From NCBI GenBank assembly GCA_016873895.1, contig VGVV01000001.1:206776-270775 (forward strand): a DNA stretch of 64,000 bases. The letters run 5' to 3'. Position numbers and translations under genes: made by a program. Under the pieces are notes generated by a model that was not told the origin of the DNA, ran no database searches, and saw only the letters and a list, made by a program, of their open reading frames with translations. This stretch comes from Ignavibacteria bacterium. GTDB lineage: Bacteria > Bacteroidota > Ignavibacteria > Kapaibacteriales > Kapaibacteriaceae. Positions 10,143-17,679 of this stretch are shown piece by piece (the first letter of the stretch is position 1; each line of letters starts with the position of its first letter).

Positions 10143-10150
10143 CAAATCTA
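10143..10150 (-). promoter_or_regulatory. -7 element TAGATTTG for murQ (leaderless)
   Basis: Exact TAnnTTTG match on the minus strand, separated from the murQ ATG by only 4 nt. With start sites about 5-7 nt after this element, transcription should begin at or near the A of ATG. Confidence 0.65.
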
Positions 10151-10153
10151 GCA

Positions 10154-10184
10154 TTTGTGGAAGTCGAAATCTTCCCTATCTTCG
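10154..10184 (+). promoter_or_regulatory. rpsT promoter, TTTG - 19 bp - TATCTTCG
   Basis: TTTG at 10154-10157 and TATCTTCG at 10177-10184 are separated by 19 bp, the spacing known for Bacteroides primary-sigma promoters. The leader to the rpsT ATG (10223) would be about 30 nt. It lies back to back with the murQ promoter. Confidence 0.65.
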
Positions 10185-10222
10185 TGGCTCGTTTTAATTC
10201 AATGAACAATTGGCGCCACACT

Positions 10223-10486
10223 ATGGCACATCATAAGTCAGCTATCAAGCGCATTCGTCAATCACGAAAGCGCAAGATTTACAACCGCGGAAACAAGAAG
10301 ACCATGCGTGAGGCGATCAAGGCAGTACTCACGGCAACAACAGTTTCTGCAGCACAAGAAGCACTCAAGGCAGCATTCAGCATCCTAGATCGCGTAGCAG
10401 TGAAGGGCGTGATCAAGAAGAACAATGCAGCCAACAAGAAGAGTCGTCTTGCTAAGGCTGTAAAGAAGCTCGAAGCTACAGCCTAA
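10223..10486 (+). CDS. rpsT: 30S ribosomal protein S20
   Basis: 87 residues. I start at MAHHKSAIKRIRQSRKRK; the frame is open further upstream but that part is not protein-like and covers the promoter. A highly basic, Lys/Arg/Ala-rich helical protein with the S20 signatures KSAIKRIRQ, NRGNKKTMREAIK and NAANKKSRLAKAVKKL. It binds 16S rRNA in the small subunit. Single gene, followed by tRNA-Arg. Confidence 0.98.
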   Translation: MAHHKSAIKRIRQSRKRKIYNRGNKKTMREAIKAVLTATTVSAAQEALKAAFSILDRVAVKGVIKKNNAANKKSRLAKAVKKLEATA

Positions 10487-10502
10487 CACACGAAAATTCA
10501 AC

Positions 10503-10579
10503 GGACCCGTAGCTCAACTGGATAGAGCATCTGACTACGGATCAGAAGGTTTGGGGTTCGAATCCCTACGGGTCCGCCA
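10503..10579 (+). tRNA. tRNA-Arg(ACG)
   Basis: Acceptor GGACCCG pairs with CGGGTCC (10569-10575), then discriminator G and an encoded CCA (10577-10579). Anticodon loop CTACGGA gives ACG, which would be edited to ICG. The T-arm contains GGTTCGAAT. It is the only one of the three tRNAs here with an encoded CCA. Confidence 0.97.
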
Positions 10580-10590
10580 ACACGCGCATG

Positions 10591-10620
10591 AAAAGGGCAC
10601 GAGATAGCGTGCCTTTTTTT
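10591..10620 (+). terminator. Intrinsic terminator after rpsT / tRNA-Arg
   Basis: Stem GGCACG (10596-10601) with CGTGCC (10608-10613), loop AGATAG, extended by flanking A/T pairs and followed by seven T. Confidence 0.85.
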
Positions 10621-10649
10621 GTGGGTTGACGCCACCATCCCAGGTCGTT

Positions 10650-10730
10650 ATGGGCGACCCTACGTGTCGCCCATGATTGCGCCTGCCCATAATCACGCCC
10701 TGTATATCTGGGGCACGATGTATCGTGCCC
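10650..10730. repeat. Pair of perfect palindromes in intergenic space, REP/MITE-like
   Basis: Two perfect 9-bp inverted repeats: ATGGGCGAC / GTCGCCCAT (10650-10658, 10666-10674; 7-nt loop) and GGGCACGAT / ATCGTGCCC (10711-10719, 10722-10730; 2-nt loop). Neither has a T-tract, so they are not terminators. They fill the 127-bp space between the tRNA-Arg terminator and the end of the sterol-desaturase gene. The look is that of dispersed intergenic palindromic repeats, but only one copy lies in this window. Confidence 0.55.
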
Positions 10731-10747
10731 TTGAATCGCAGCCCACC

Positions 10748-11599
10748 CTAGCCCCTTTTCTTGAATGGGGCGAGCATCTGCGAGAAGAATCCAGTCGGAT
10801 AGGATTCTACGTTATCGAAGCCGAGCTCTATGTCGCGTCCGTCGTGGGGCATGTATGAGGTACCGAAGAGCCAGTCCCATACGCTGAGAGTGAGACCGTA
10901 GTTAACGCTCTTGACGCCTTCTGGGAGTTGCTTGGCATGATGCCAGATGTGCATCTGTGGTGAGTTAAAAATGTACTGCAATGGCCCCAGGGGCAGATAG
11001 AAGTTTGCATGATTCAGGTGGCCCACGGCCGTTGCAAAAACGCCGGCTGCCATAAAGTCGATAAGATCAAATCCAAGAAGTGCCAATGGTATGTATTCAA
11101 GCACACCGTAGATGATGTTCTCTGCAAAATGATAACGCAGGTGCGCCGCATATCCCATCTGCTCAACGCTGTGGTGTACTTTGTGGAACTGCCACAAGAA
11201 GTCCGATGCATGGAGTAGACGATGAATGTTCCACTGAATGAAGTCGCGGACTACGAATATGATGACGAGTAGCAACCACGGCGAGAGCTGCGATAGCGTT
11301 GCATGAAAGGCGTTGAGATAGGGAAAAACACTTGATAGGTGCGATTTGACAAGCGAGCTGATGCCGTAAAAGCCAGCAGCACCAAACAGAAACACGTTGA
11401 AGAACATGTACCAGGTGTCAAGCCAAAAGTCTTTTCGCAAGACTGCTTGCCCCTTACGCCATGGTCGCATCAGCTCAAGCGTCCATACAAAGGCCGATAA
11501 TGCTAAAAACAGCCAAAAGAAATTACTCCAACTGGGCGCGGAGATCATGGCCCATAGATTATCAAGCTGATTCTCGTAATACGATAGTACCGCATTCAT
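10748..11599 (-). CDS. Sterol desaturase / fatty acid hydroxylase family membrane protein
   Basis: 283 residues from ATG 11599; the frame extends to 11656 but that part overlaps the upstream rhodanese gene. Integral membrane di-iron enzyme family: three His clusters are visible, HRLLH, HKVHH and HIWHH, plus HLNHANF, within four or more hydrophobic segments. Family members hydroxylate or desaturate lipids (sterols, fatty acids, carotenoids, ether lipids); the substrate is not predictable. It is third in a row after two rhodanese genes (8-nt gap to the preceding stop), so probably co-transcribed, though a functional link is not obvious. Confidence 0.9.
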   Translation of the reverse strand: MNAVLSYYENQLDNLWAMISAPSWSNFFWLFLALSAFVWTLELMRPWRKGQAVLRKDFWLDTWYMFFNVFLFGAAGFYGISSLVKSHLSSVFPYLNAFHATLSQLSPWLLLVIIFVVRDFIQWNIHRLLHASDFLWQFHKVHHSVEQMGYAAHLRYHFAENIIYGVLEYIPLALLGFDLIDFMAAGVFATAVGHLNHANFYLPLGPLQYIFNSPQMHIWHHAKQLPEGVKSVNYGLTLSVWDWLFGTSYMPHDGRDIELGFDNVESYPTGFFSQMLAPFKKRG

Positions 11600-11606
11600 C
11601 GTGATG

Positions 11607-11993
11607 CTACTTTGTTGTTGTGGGAAGGCCAGCAGCCGACCATGCTTGATAGCCACCCGTCATGTTCGTAACATTTTTCCAGCCCCACGAAGCCATTTTC
11701 TCTGTAGCAGATGCGCTGCGACCACCGCGTGCACAATACACCACCACTTGCTTGTCTTTGCCAACTCTATTGATGTTCGATTCAAAGTTGGCATCGTAGA
11801 AGTCTACAAGAACTGCACCTGATAGGTGTCCTGCGTTCCACTCCTGTGGCGTTCGAACATCCACGACTACCACATTTCCTTTTCCGATCATCGCCTTTGC
11901 TTCTTGCGGTGTTGCATTCTTGTACTGCTGCGCACACGCAACAGAGGCGGCGGCCAGCATGATAACTGCGAGGTTTACAACGAAACGTAACAT
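11607..11993 (-). CDS. Exported rhodanese-like protein
   Basis: 128 residues. A signal peptide (MLRFVVNLAVIMLAAASVACAQ) is followed by a single rhodanese domain with VVVVDVRTPQEWNAGHLSGA and the active-site loop CARGGRS. The SVAC stretch could be a weak lipobox, otherwise cleavage after ACA. Single-domain rhodaneses carry persulfide sulfur on the loop Cys; this copy would work in the periplasm. Its ATG overlaps the stop of the next rhodanese (TAATG). Confidence 0.9.
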   Translation of the reverse strand: MLRFVVNLAVIMLAAASVACAQQYKNATPQEAKAMIGKGNVVVVDVRTPQEWNAGHLSGAVLVDFYDANFESNINRVGKDKQVVVYCARGGRSASATEKMASWGWKNVTNMTGGYQAWSAAGLPTTTK

Positions 11994-12322
11994 TACTTGC
12001 CTCCTTCTTCTAACTCTACTACTGCGCGGTTCACTGTTGTCCAGGGTCCACCGTTAACTGCAGTGTAGCCCTTGGCATTTGCAAAGTCTGTTGCCTGACC
12101 GCTTCTGCCGCCAGATGCGCAGCAAAACACGATGGGCTTGCTTGTTGGAAATGTACCCAGAGAATCCGGAATCTGCTGCAATGGGATGTTCTTAGAGTCC
12201 GCTACATGTCCGCCGGCATACTCACCCGGAGAACGCACATCGACAATGGTTGCGCCATTGCGCAAGGCTTCGTTTAGGACTTCATTCGTGCCCCCAAACG
12301 CTGATTTGAACATGCCAAACAT
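11993..12322 (-). CDS. Cytoplasmic rhodanese-like protein
   Basis: 109 residues, no signal peptide. Rhodanese domain with ATIVDVRSPGEYAGGHVADS and the loop CCASGGRSGQA, with the catalytic Cys. Translationally coupled (TAATG) to the exported rhodanese, giving a tandem pair on either side of the inner membrane. An AGGGG ribosome site precedes the ATG. Confidence 0.9.
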   Translation of the reverse strand: MFGMFKSAFGGTNEVLNEALRNGATIVDVRSPGEYAGGHVADSKNIPLQQIPDSLGTFPTSKPIVFCCASGGRSGQATDFANAKGYTAVNGGPWTTVNRAVVELEEGGK

Positions 12323-12371
12323 GGAGTACCCCTATTGTTGCGTTGTCTACTGCTTTGTGCAGCGTACGACG

Positions 12372-14582
12372 TTACAACGATACGGATATTGACGCGTTTA
12401 CGGAACGGGGCTCTGCAGGCATAATACCTGGTCCGGGATAGCCATCTGCCCTGCGCGTGAAGTAACGTGCATCGAATAGATTGTTGATGCCGAGATCAAA
12501 TCGGTAGCGATCAAACGTATAACCGATGACGGCATCGACAACCGTGTACGCCGGGATTACTCCTGATGCAGCCGCTGCATCAAACTCTTTGTTGGATGCG
12601 TCTGCATACTGCTTGCCAACGTGAGAGACAAGGAGCGAACCACGGATGTCGTTCCATGACGTCGTTAATCCGGTGCGCAGGTTCGACTCGGGAGCGTATT
12701 CGAGTCGTTTGCCATCAATGGCCGAATTTGAAGCGGATTGATACCTACTCTCGAGCACCGTGGCATTGATCAGCCATGATAACGTTGGTGATTTCGAAGA
12801 CCAACCCAACGCACGATGGATGTGCACCTCGTTCATCCATTCGATACCTCGCGAATAGGCATTGGAAAGGTTTGTCCGAAGTCGATATGCCACACCTTGT
12901 TCATTTGTCTTGGATAGCTCTCCGATGCGATCGCGATACTCGATGGCAAAGAGAGATACATCCCAGTTGATCGTGCCATCGAGCGAACCACGAGTGCCCA
13001 GATCGATGGTGTACCCCGAGGCGTCCTTGATGTAGGGATCAACAACCAATGTGGGACTTGTAACGCGGAGATCAGAGAAGTTTACAGCACGATAGTTTTG
13101 TGTTGCATTGGCGTAAAGCTCTATGCCAGATCCGCCAAACGTATACGACGCACCAACTCCTGAAAGTACAACTCCTCTATCGCGCTGCTGCGAAATCGAA
13201 GGATAGGTCCAGACCGTTGCACCAGAACTATCTGTGCCCTTCAGGTTATACGTGCCTTGCGCCGATGTTGAGATGTTGTCGTATCGTACGCCTGGAACAA
13301 TCTTCAACGATGGTGTTACCTGTAGCACCATTTCTGCAAACACGGCTGTGTTGGCATTTGGGTGACGCATGTTAAACCCGTCTGCGGTTTGATTGTTGTA
13401 GAGCGAGTAATCAGCATCAGTTCCTGGTGTTCCCTGCGCCTGTATACGCGCAGATGTGCCGTTGTAGAGTCGCAGTCCAGCAAGCAATGAGTAGGGCATT
13501 GCTCCAAGCGAGTCGTCATGACGAATCGTTGTCTCGTTGCCAAGGTTAGCATACGTGTCGTCGATAACCGTGCGCGGCGAACCGTTATCTGCAACAGTGA
13601 TCTTTGATGTGTTCCCAACAGACTTCCGCTCGCTGGAATTGTAGAACACAACGCTGCGAATACGCGTGCGCTGTGCCACCTGCCAATCAAGTGTTGCCGA
13701 TGCCATGTTCCAGTCGCTTGTAAACCAGTTGCGACTCCGCGTCGAAGTCTGCGGGTTTACATTGAACATGCTATCTGTTACGCCCCCTGGCTGCTGCGAG
13801 AGATACGTCATCTTCGTGGCATCAATCTTGAGTTGCAATGCCGGCGTGAATTGATGCGATACAGCAGCGTATCCGAGGTGCTGGTCAAAGGCACTATTGG
13901 CTCTCCATGCATCGGCACGGCGATACTGATAGATGCCGATGTAGTTTGTTGACCCCGATGTTCCACCGAGCTCTGCGTACCCGCTGGCAAAGCCATACGA
14001 GCCCCCTGTTAGCGTTACCTGTCCCGAGAGCGGAGCGTTGCGGCTTCCCTCTTTCATGATAAAGTTGACCGTTCCACCGAACTGCGATCCGTATCGAAGA
14101 GATCCAGCGCCACGTACAACATCGATATGGTCTACAGCCTGAAGAAGGGGCGTGTAATATGCCTCAGGATACCCCAAGGGATCGGCAGAAATATCATACC
14201 CGTTCTGACGAGCGTTGAAGTTGATCATGCGGTTGGGGTTTAGGCCCCGTGCGCCGATACTAAGCTGCAATCCGGCAGGATCCGACTCCCACACATTGAT
14301 GCCGGCAATAGATGAAAATGCCTGCCGTGCCGTATTGGTAGCCAACACGGTTGGAGCATCCGCTATGTAGACGCGTTCGACTTTCTTTGCCGCATTAATC
14401 ACGGATACGCCTACGTCCGGCGCTCGCGTGATGCGAGACTCACCTCTGCGACGTTCAAACACCTCAACTGCCTCAAGTTTGATGGTGTCGCCGTTTTTCA
14501 CCCGTGGCTTAACCCCATGTGGTGATTTAGGGCCAGCTATAGTGGCTGTGGCTGCAAGTACGATGGCGAGAATGAACCGCAC
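12372..14582 (-). CDS. TonB-dependent outer-membrane receptor, FecA-like
   Basis: 736 residues from a GTG at 14582, with a signal peptide MRFILAIVLAATATIAG. The plug domain is at about 60-180 (RQAFSSIAGINVWESD, QLSIGARGLNPNR, DHIDVVRGAGSLRYGSQFGG) and a 22-strand-type barrel follows. The C-terminus (YPGPGIMPAEPRS...ISVSL) resembles the ferric-citrate receptor end. Role: energised uptake of an iron chelate or similar ligand; the ligand itself is inferred only by resemblance. Single gene, behind a promoter overlaid by a palindrome that looks like a metal-responsive operator. Confidence 0.92.
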   Translation of the reverse strand: MRFILAIVLAATATIAGPKSPHGVKPRVKNGDTIKLEAVEVFERRRGESRITRAPDVGVSVINAAKKVERVYIADAPTVLATNTARQAFSSIAGINVWESDPAGLQLSIGARGLNPNRMINFNARQNGYDISADPLGYPEAYYTPLLQAVDHIDVVRGAGSLRYGSQFGGTVNFIMKEGSRNAPLSGQVTLTGGSYGFASGYAELGGTSGSTNYIGIYQYRRADAWRANSAFDQHLGYAAVSHQFTPALQLKIDATKMTYLSQQPGGVTDSMFNVNPQTSTRSRNWFTSDWNMASATLDWQVAQRTRIRSVVFYNSSERKSVGNTSKITVADNGSPRTVIDDTYANLGNETTIRHDDSLGAMPYSLLAGLRLYNGTSARIQAQGTPGTDADYSLYNNQTADGFNMRHPNANTAVFAEMVLQVTPSLKIVPGVRYDNISTSAQGTYNLKGTDSSGATVWTYPSISQQRDRGVVLSGVGASYTFGGSGIELYANATQNYRAVNFSDLRVTSPTLVVDPYIKDASGYTIDLGTRGSLDGTINWDVSLFAIEYRDRIGELSKTNEQGVAYRLRTNLSNAYSRGIEWMNEVHIHRALGWSSKSPTLSWLINATVLESRYQSASNSAIDGKRLEYAPESNLRTGLTTSWNDIRGSLLVSHVGKQYADASNKEFDAAAASGVIPAYTVVDAVIGYTFDRYRFDLGINNLFDARYFTRRADGYPGPGIMPAEPRSVNASISVSL

Positions 14583-14612
14583 GAATACCTCTAAACTCAG
14601 ACTGAATTAGTC

Positions 14613-14650
14613 CGAAATTAAATCTTATTTGGATTAAGTCCAAATAAAGA
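14613..14650 (-). promoter_or_regulatory. TonB-receptor promoter with palindromic operator
   Basis: On the minus strand, TTTG is followed 20 nt later by TAATTTCG (14613-14620), a good -33/-7 pair. A perfect 9-bp dyad TTATTTGGA / TCCAAATAA (14625-14633 and 14639-14647, 5-nt centre) lies across the -33 element and spacer, so a bound repressor would block polymerase. A related half site TTAGTCCGAAAT lies next to it. Given the gene, Fur or a DtxR-type regulator is likely. Confidence 0.6.
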
Positions 14651-14740
14651 CTGGCGCTCAAATGTCACACTAGACATAGTAAAACGCACATAGAAACGAA
14701 ACCACGTCCACTTTCTCACGTTTTTGAGGATCACAGTACC

Positions 14741-15202
14741 ATGTTAGATACAACAGCTGGATTGCACCTAATTCTTGTTCCCAAGTCTGGTTTTTTGCTT
14801 TCAGAACATTTCGAAGAAGCACTTACGCATACACTGGAGGACGCGATTCGTGGAAGCGGAGCCGTACTATATGCACTAAGTGTGAGAGCAGACCACCTTC
14901 ACATTCTTCTCTCTGTCGAGGGAGTACATGGTCTACATGTGGTTTTAGACACGATTGTTGAATCGCTTCAGGGCACTATATCCGGAAGTGAGCGCTCGAT
15001 GTCGAAATTTCGATGGGATCAAGGGGTACATGTAACGTTGCTGCCGCCGTGGCATATCGAGATCATGGCAAGCTTTGTGCGAGATCAGCAACGCTATCAC
15101 CGGACGCACACACTAGAACAGGAACTCGATGAGGTCTTCCGTCCGAACTCGATCAATTTCGACGATGAGACCGAGCAGGAATCAACTCTTTGCGTCAACT
15201 AA
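14741..15202 (+). CDS. IS200/REP-type HUH transposase-like protein lacking the catalytic Tyr
   Basis: 153 residues, about the length of Y1 transposases. Recognisable blocks are the N-terminal strand HLILVPKSGF, the metal-binding HUH motif in RADHLHILLSVEG (His52, His54), W-D-Q-G near 92-95, and the helix SFVRDQQRYHR at 111-121. In IS200/RAYT proteins that helix reads Y-I/V-x-x-Q with the nucleophilic Tyr first; here the position is Phe112. The nearest Tyr (119) is seven residues on, at the usual HH site. Strand transfer chemistry should therefore be lost: a domesticated or degenerate copy. No flanking repeats or target-site hairpins are evident. It overlaps the next gene tail to tail by 21 bp. 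Confidence 0.7.
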   Translation: MLDTTAGLHLILVPKSGFLLSEHFEEALTHTLEDAIRGSGAVLYALSVRADHLHILLSVEGVHGLHVVLDTIVESLQGTISGSERSMSKFRWDQGVHVTLLPPWHIEIMASFVRDQQRYHRTHTLEQELDEVFRPNSINFDDETEQESTLCVN

Positions 15203-16498
15203 CACAGCAGAGCCTGCTTCGCCCCTTGCAATCATCATCATGGCCTTAGCAAAGCGCTCCATCTCTTGTGTTGTTGTATAGACCGAGGGGGCTACCCGCA
15301 GCCCCTTGAAGTCTTCGTGTCCGATGGAGACCGTAAAGATGCGGTGCTTGTCGAGTAGGTACGACGATACCTTGCCAGGATCGGTTCCTTCGATGTGCAC
15401 GAGACGCAGTCCACACTGATTCTCATCGTCCTTGATGTTCGTCAGGAACGCTACGTTGTCATACTTCTCAAGTTGATCGGTCCATATCGTATGCAGGTAG
15501 CGCAGCCGTGCAGCTTTGCGCTCACTGCCTAGTGCACGGTGGAATTGTATCGATTCAATCAATGCGTTATGCATCGCAGCAGGATGGGTTCCGATCTCTT
15601 CGAACTTGCGGATGTTGGAATCCATCTCCTTTGGCGCGGCCATGAGAGGCCAGATATCCGCAATGCGTTCTTTTTTCACAAACAGCATACCAGTCCCGAT
15701 CGGACCCAAGAACCACTTATGTAAGGCTGTTCCGTAATACTCACATTCGAGGTCCTTCTGCGTGTGGGGAAAGTGCGAGAATGCATGAGCACCATCCACG
15801 ATGCAGCGAATTCCACGCTTAGCAGCCAACCTGCAGATGTCTCGCACCGGCAGTATCTGACCAGTGAGGAATACAACATGCGATATATGGATCACCTTTG
15901 TGCGCGAAGTGATTCCCTGTTCAATCGCATCAACAACGTCTTGACGGTTCATGAGTGGCGTTGGATACGACACCTTCTTGAGCACGATACCATCGCGGCG
16001 TACACGTTGGTCCCACGTTGTAATCATGCGCGGGTAGTCGTGTGTGGTGGTCAGCACTTCATCTCCCCGTTCCAGGGGCATGCCAAGCTGCAGCGTCTGT
16101 AGTGACTCACTAGCGTTGCGAGTGATTGCAATCTCCTCTGGGCTTACAGCAAAGATTTCAGCAAGACCTTCACGAATCGTCTCAACCTGTGGTTCTTGGT
16201 GACGCCACATTTCGTATGCAGGCATGTTGTTGGCCTGCTCGGTATAGCGTCTAAATGCCTGCTGCACTGTGCGGGGAGACGGCGAAACGCCACCGTTATT
16301 CAGATTGATGATCAAGCGATTAACATCAAACGCCTGCTGCACGGTCATCCAGAAATCCTCATCCCGGGCAACGTCGCCTGCCGGCGATGGGAACGTGCTC
16401 GGCAACCACTGCGTTACGGCAGCCAAAGCGTCGGATGCAAACAATGCTGTTGGTCCGATCGCCGCCAGCGACCGAAGAACTGATCTACGAGAAGTCAT
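15182..16498 (-). CDS. Exported PLP-dependent class V aminotransferase (isopenicillin-N-epimerase-like)
   Basis: 438 residues from ATG 16498, behind the ribosome site AGGGGG. The N-terminus MTSRRSVLRSLAAIG has a twin-arginine pattern (SRRSVL) and a hydrophobic stretch, so Tat export of a folded PLP enzyme is likely. The aminotransferase/cysteine-desulfurase fold shows ITRNASES, TTHDYPRM, CIVDGAHAFSHF and the PLP lysine in TALHKWFLGPIGTG. Class V members include desulfurases, epimerases and lyases; the substrate cannot be told. Confidence 0.88.
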   Translation of the reverse strand: MTSRRSVLRSLAAIGPTALFASDALAAVTQWLPSTFPSPAGDVARDEDFWMTVQQAFDVNRLIINLNNGGVSPSPRTVQQAFRRYTEQANNMPAYEMWRHQEPQVETIREGLAEIFAVSPEEIAITRNASESLQTLQLGMPLERGDEVLTTTHDYPRMITTWDQRVRRDGIVLKKVSYPTPLMNRQDVVDAIEQGITSRTKVIHISHVVFLTGQILPVRDICRLAAKRGIRCIVDGAHAFSHFPHTQKDLECEYYGTALHKWFLGPIGTGMLFVKKERIADIWPLMAAPKEMDSNIRKFEEIGTHPAAMHNALIESIQFHRALGSERKAARLRYLHTIWTDQLEKYDNVAFLTNIKDDENQCGLRLVHIEGTDPGKVSSYLLDKHRIFTVSIGHEDFKGLRVAPSVYTTTQEMERFAKAMMMIARGEAGSAVLVDAKS

Positions 16499-16528
16499 AC
16501 AAGCCCCCTGTATGGATTGCACGCTGGT

Positions 16529-16536
16529 TATATTCG
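16529..16536 (+). promoter_or_regulatory. Possible -7 element TATATTCG for gcvT
   Basis: TATATTCG fits TAnnTTCG, the common variant in this window. It overlaps the start of the 20-bp tandem duplication and gives a leader of about 40 nt. No -33 partner at 19-20 bp was found. Confidence 0.35.
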
Positions 16537-16573
16537 CAGCTCACCTGCGAAAGTCGCAGCTCACCTACGAAAG
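16534..16573. repeat. Tandem 20-bp duplication upstream of gcvT
   Basis: Two adjacent 20-bp units beginning TCGCAGCTCACC (16534-16553 and 16554-16573) differ by one base (G/A). The duplication ends 7 nt before the gcvT ATG, in the divergent space shared with the aminotransferase gene. Confidence 0.85.
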
Positions 16574-16580
16574 TACTACA

Positions 16581-17672
16581 ATGAAGACCACAAACTTTCA
16601 TGCAATTCATGTTGCCGCCGGCGCAAAGATGGTATCATTTGCCGGGTTCGAGATGCCTATCCAGTACCCAACGGGTATCCTGGAAGAACACCGTATCGTA
16701 CGCACGGGCGTTGGCGTGTTCGATGTCTCGCACATGGGTGAGTTTTTTGTGAAAGGGGCTGATGCATTGGCCTTTATACAGAAGATCACGGTGAACGATG
16801 CCTCAAAGCTCTCACCAGGCAAGGCCCAGTACTCTGCCTTGCCACGTCCAGACGGCGGTCTTGTAGACGATCTTCTTGTGTACATGCGCGGTGAAAACGA
16901 CTATATGTTGGTTGTTAATGGCGCCAATATTGAAAAAGACTGGGCATGGGTTAGCGCGAACACAGAAGGGTTTGCCAATCTTGAGCTCACAAATCATAGC
17001 GACGATATCAACCTTCTTGCCGTGCAGGGTCCGAAGAGCATTGAAGTTCTCCAAACTCTCACAGATGCAGACCTTGGCGAAGTTGCCTACTACAGTTTTG
17101 TCGAAGGACAACTTGCCGGCGTAGAGATGATCCTCTCACGCACGGGCTATACAGGCGAGATTGGCTTTGAGCTCTACTTCCGCGGCGATGCCTCGGAGTG
17201 TGCTCACGTAATCGAGAAGCTCTTTGCAGCAGGCAAGAACGTTGGCATTGCATGGATCGGCCTTGGTGCGCGCGATACTCTGCGACTCGAGAAGGGCTAC
17301 TGTCTCTATGGCAACGATATCACGGATGAAACAAACCCGATTGAAGCTGGACTTGGTTGGATCACCAAACTTGCCAAGGGCACGTTCAATGGCAGTGACG
17401 TTATTGCAAAGGTCAAAGAAGAGGGTCCATCACGCAAACTCGTTGGCTTCGTGATGCGCACAGAGAAGCTCATTCCGCGCCATGGTTACTCGATCGTTTC
17501 AAACGGAGAGACCATTGGACAAGTAACAAGCGGTAATACATCTCCGGGCCTAGGAACTGGTATTGGACTCGGCTACGTGCTCACAGCATTGAGCACACCT
17601 GGATCGATGATTGAAATTGCTGCGCGTGGAACTACCTTCCCTGCCGAAGTGGTCAAGATTCCGTTCTGCTGA
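16581..17672 (+). CDS. gcvT: Glycine cleavage system aminomethyltransferase (T-protein)
   Basis: 363 residues, the family norm. The frame extends far upstream, antisense to the aminotransferase; the real start is MKTTNFHAIHVAAGAKMVSFAGFEMP. Signatures: GVFDVSHMGEFFVKG, the folate-binding region GQA/KAQYSALPRPDGGLVDDLLVY, SRTGYTGEIGFELY, and GLGARDTLRLEKGYCLYGNDI. It transfers the methylene group from aminomethyl-lipoyl H-protein to tetrahydrofolate. gcvH and gcvP are not in the window. Confidence 0.97.
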   Translation: MKTTNFHAIHVAAGAKMVSFAGFEMPIQYPTGILEEHRIVRTGVGVFDVSHMGEFFVKGADALAFIQKITVNDASKLSPGKAQYSALPRPDGGLVDDLLVYMRGENDYMLVVNGANIEKDWAWVSANTEGFANLELTNHSDDINLLAVQGPKSIEVLQTLTDADLGEVAYYSFVEGQLAGVEMILSRTGYTGEIGFELYFRGDASECAHVIEKLFAAGKNVGIAWIGLGARDTLRLEKGYCLYGNDITDETNPIEAGLGWITKLAKGTFNGSDVIAKVKEEGPSRKLVGFVMRTEKLIPRHGYSIVSNGETIGQVTSGNTSPGLGTGIGLGYVLTALSTPGSMIEIAARGTTFPAEVVKIPFC

Positions 17673-17679
17673 TAGTGCG

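Noticed and set aside
16500..16580. Glycine riboswitch upstream of gcvT
   Set aside because: The 80-bp space is taken by a simple 20-bp tandem duplication; no aptamer-like pattern was recognised.
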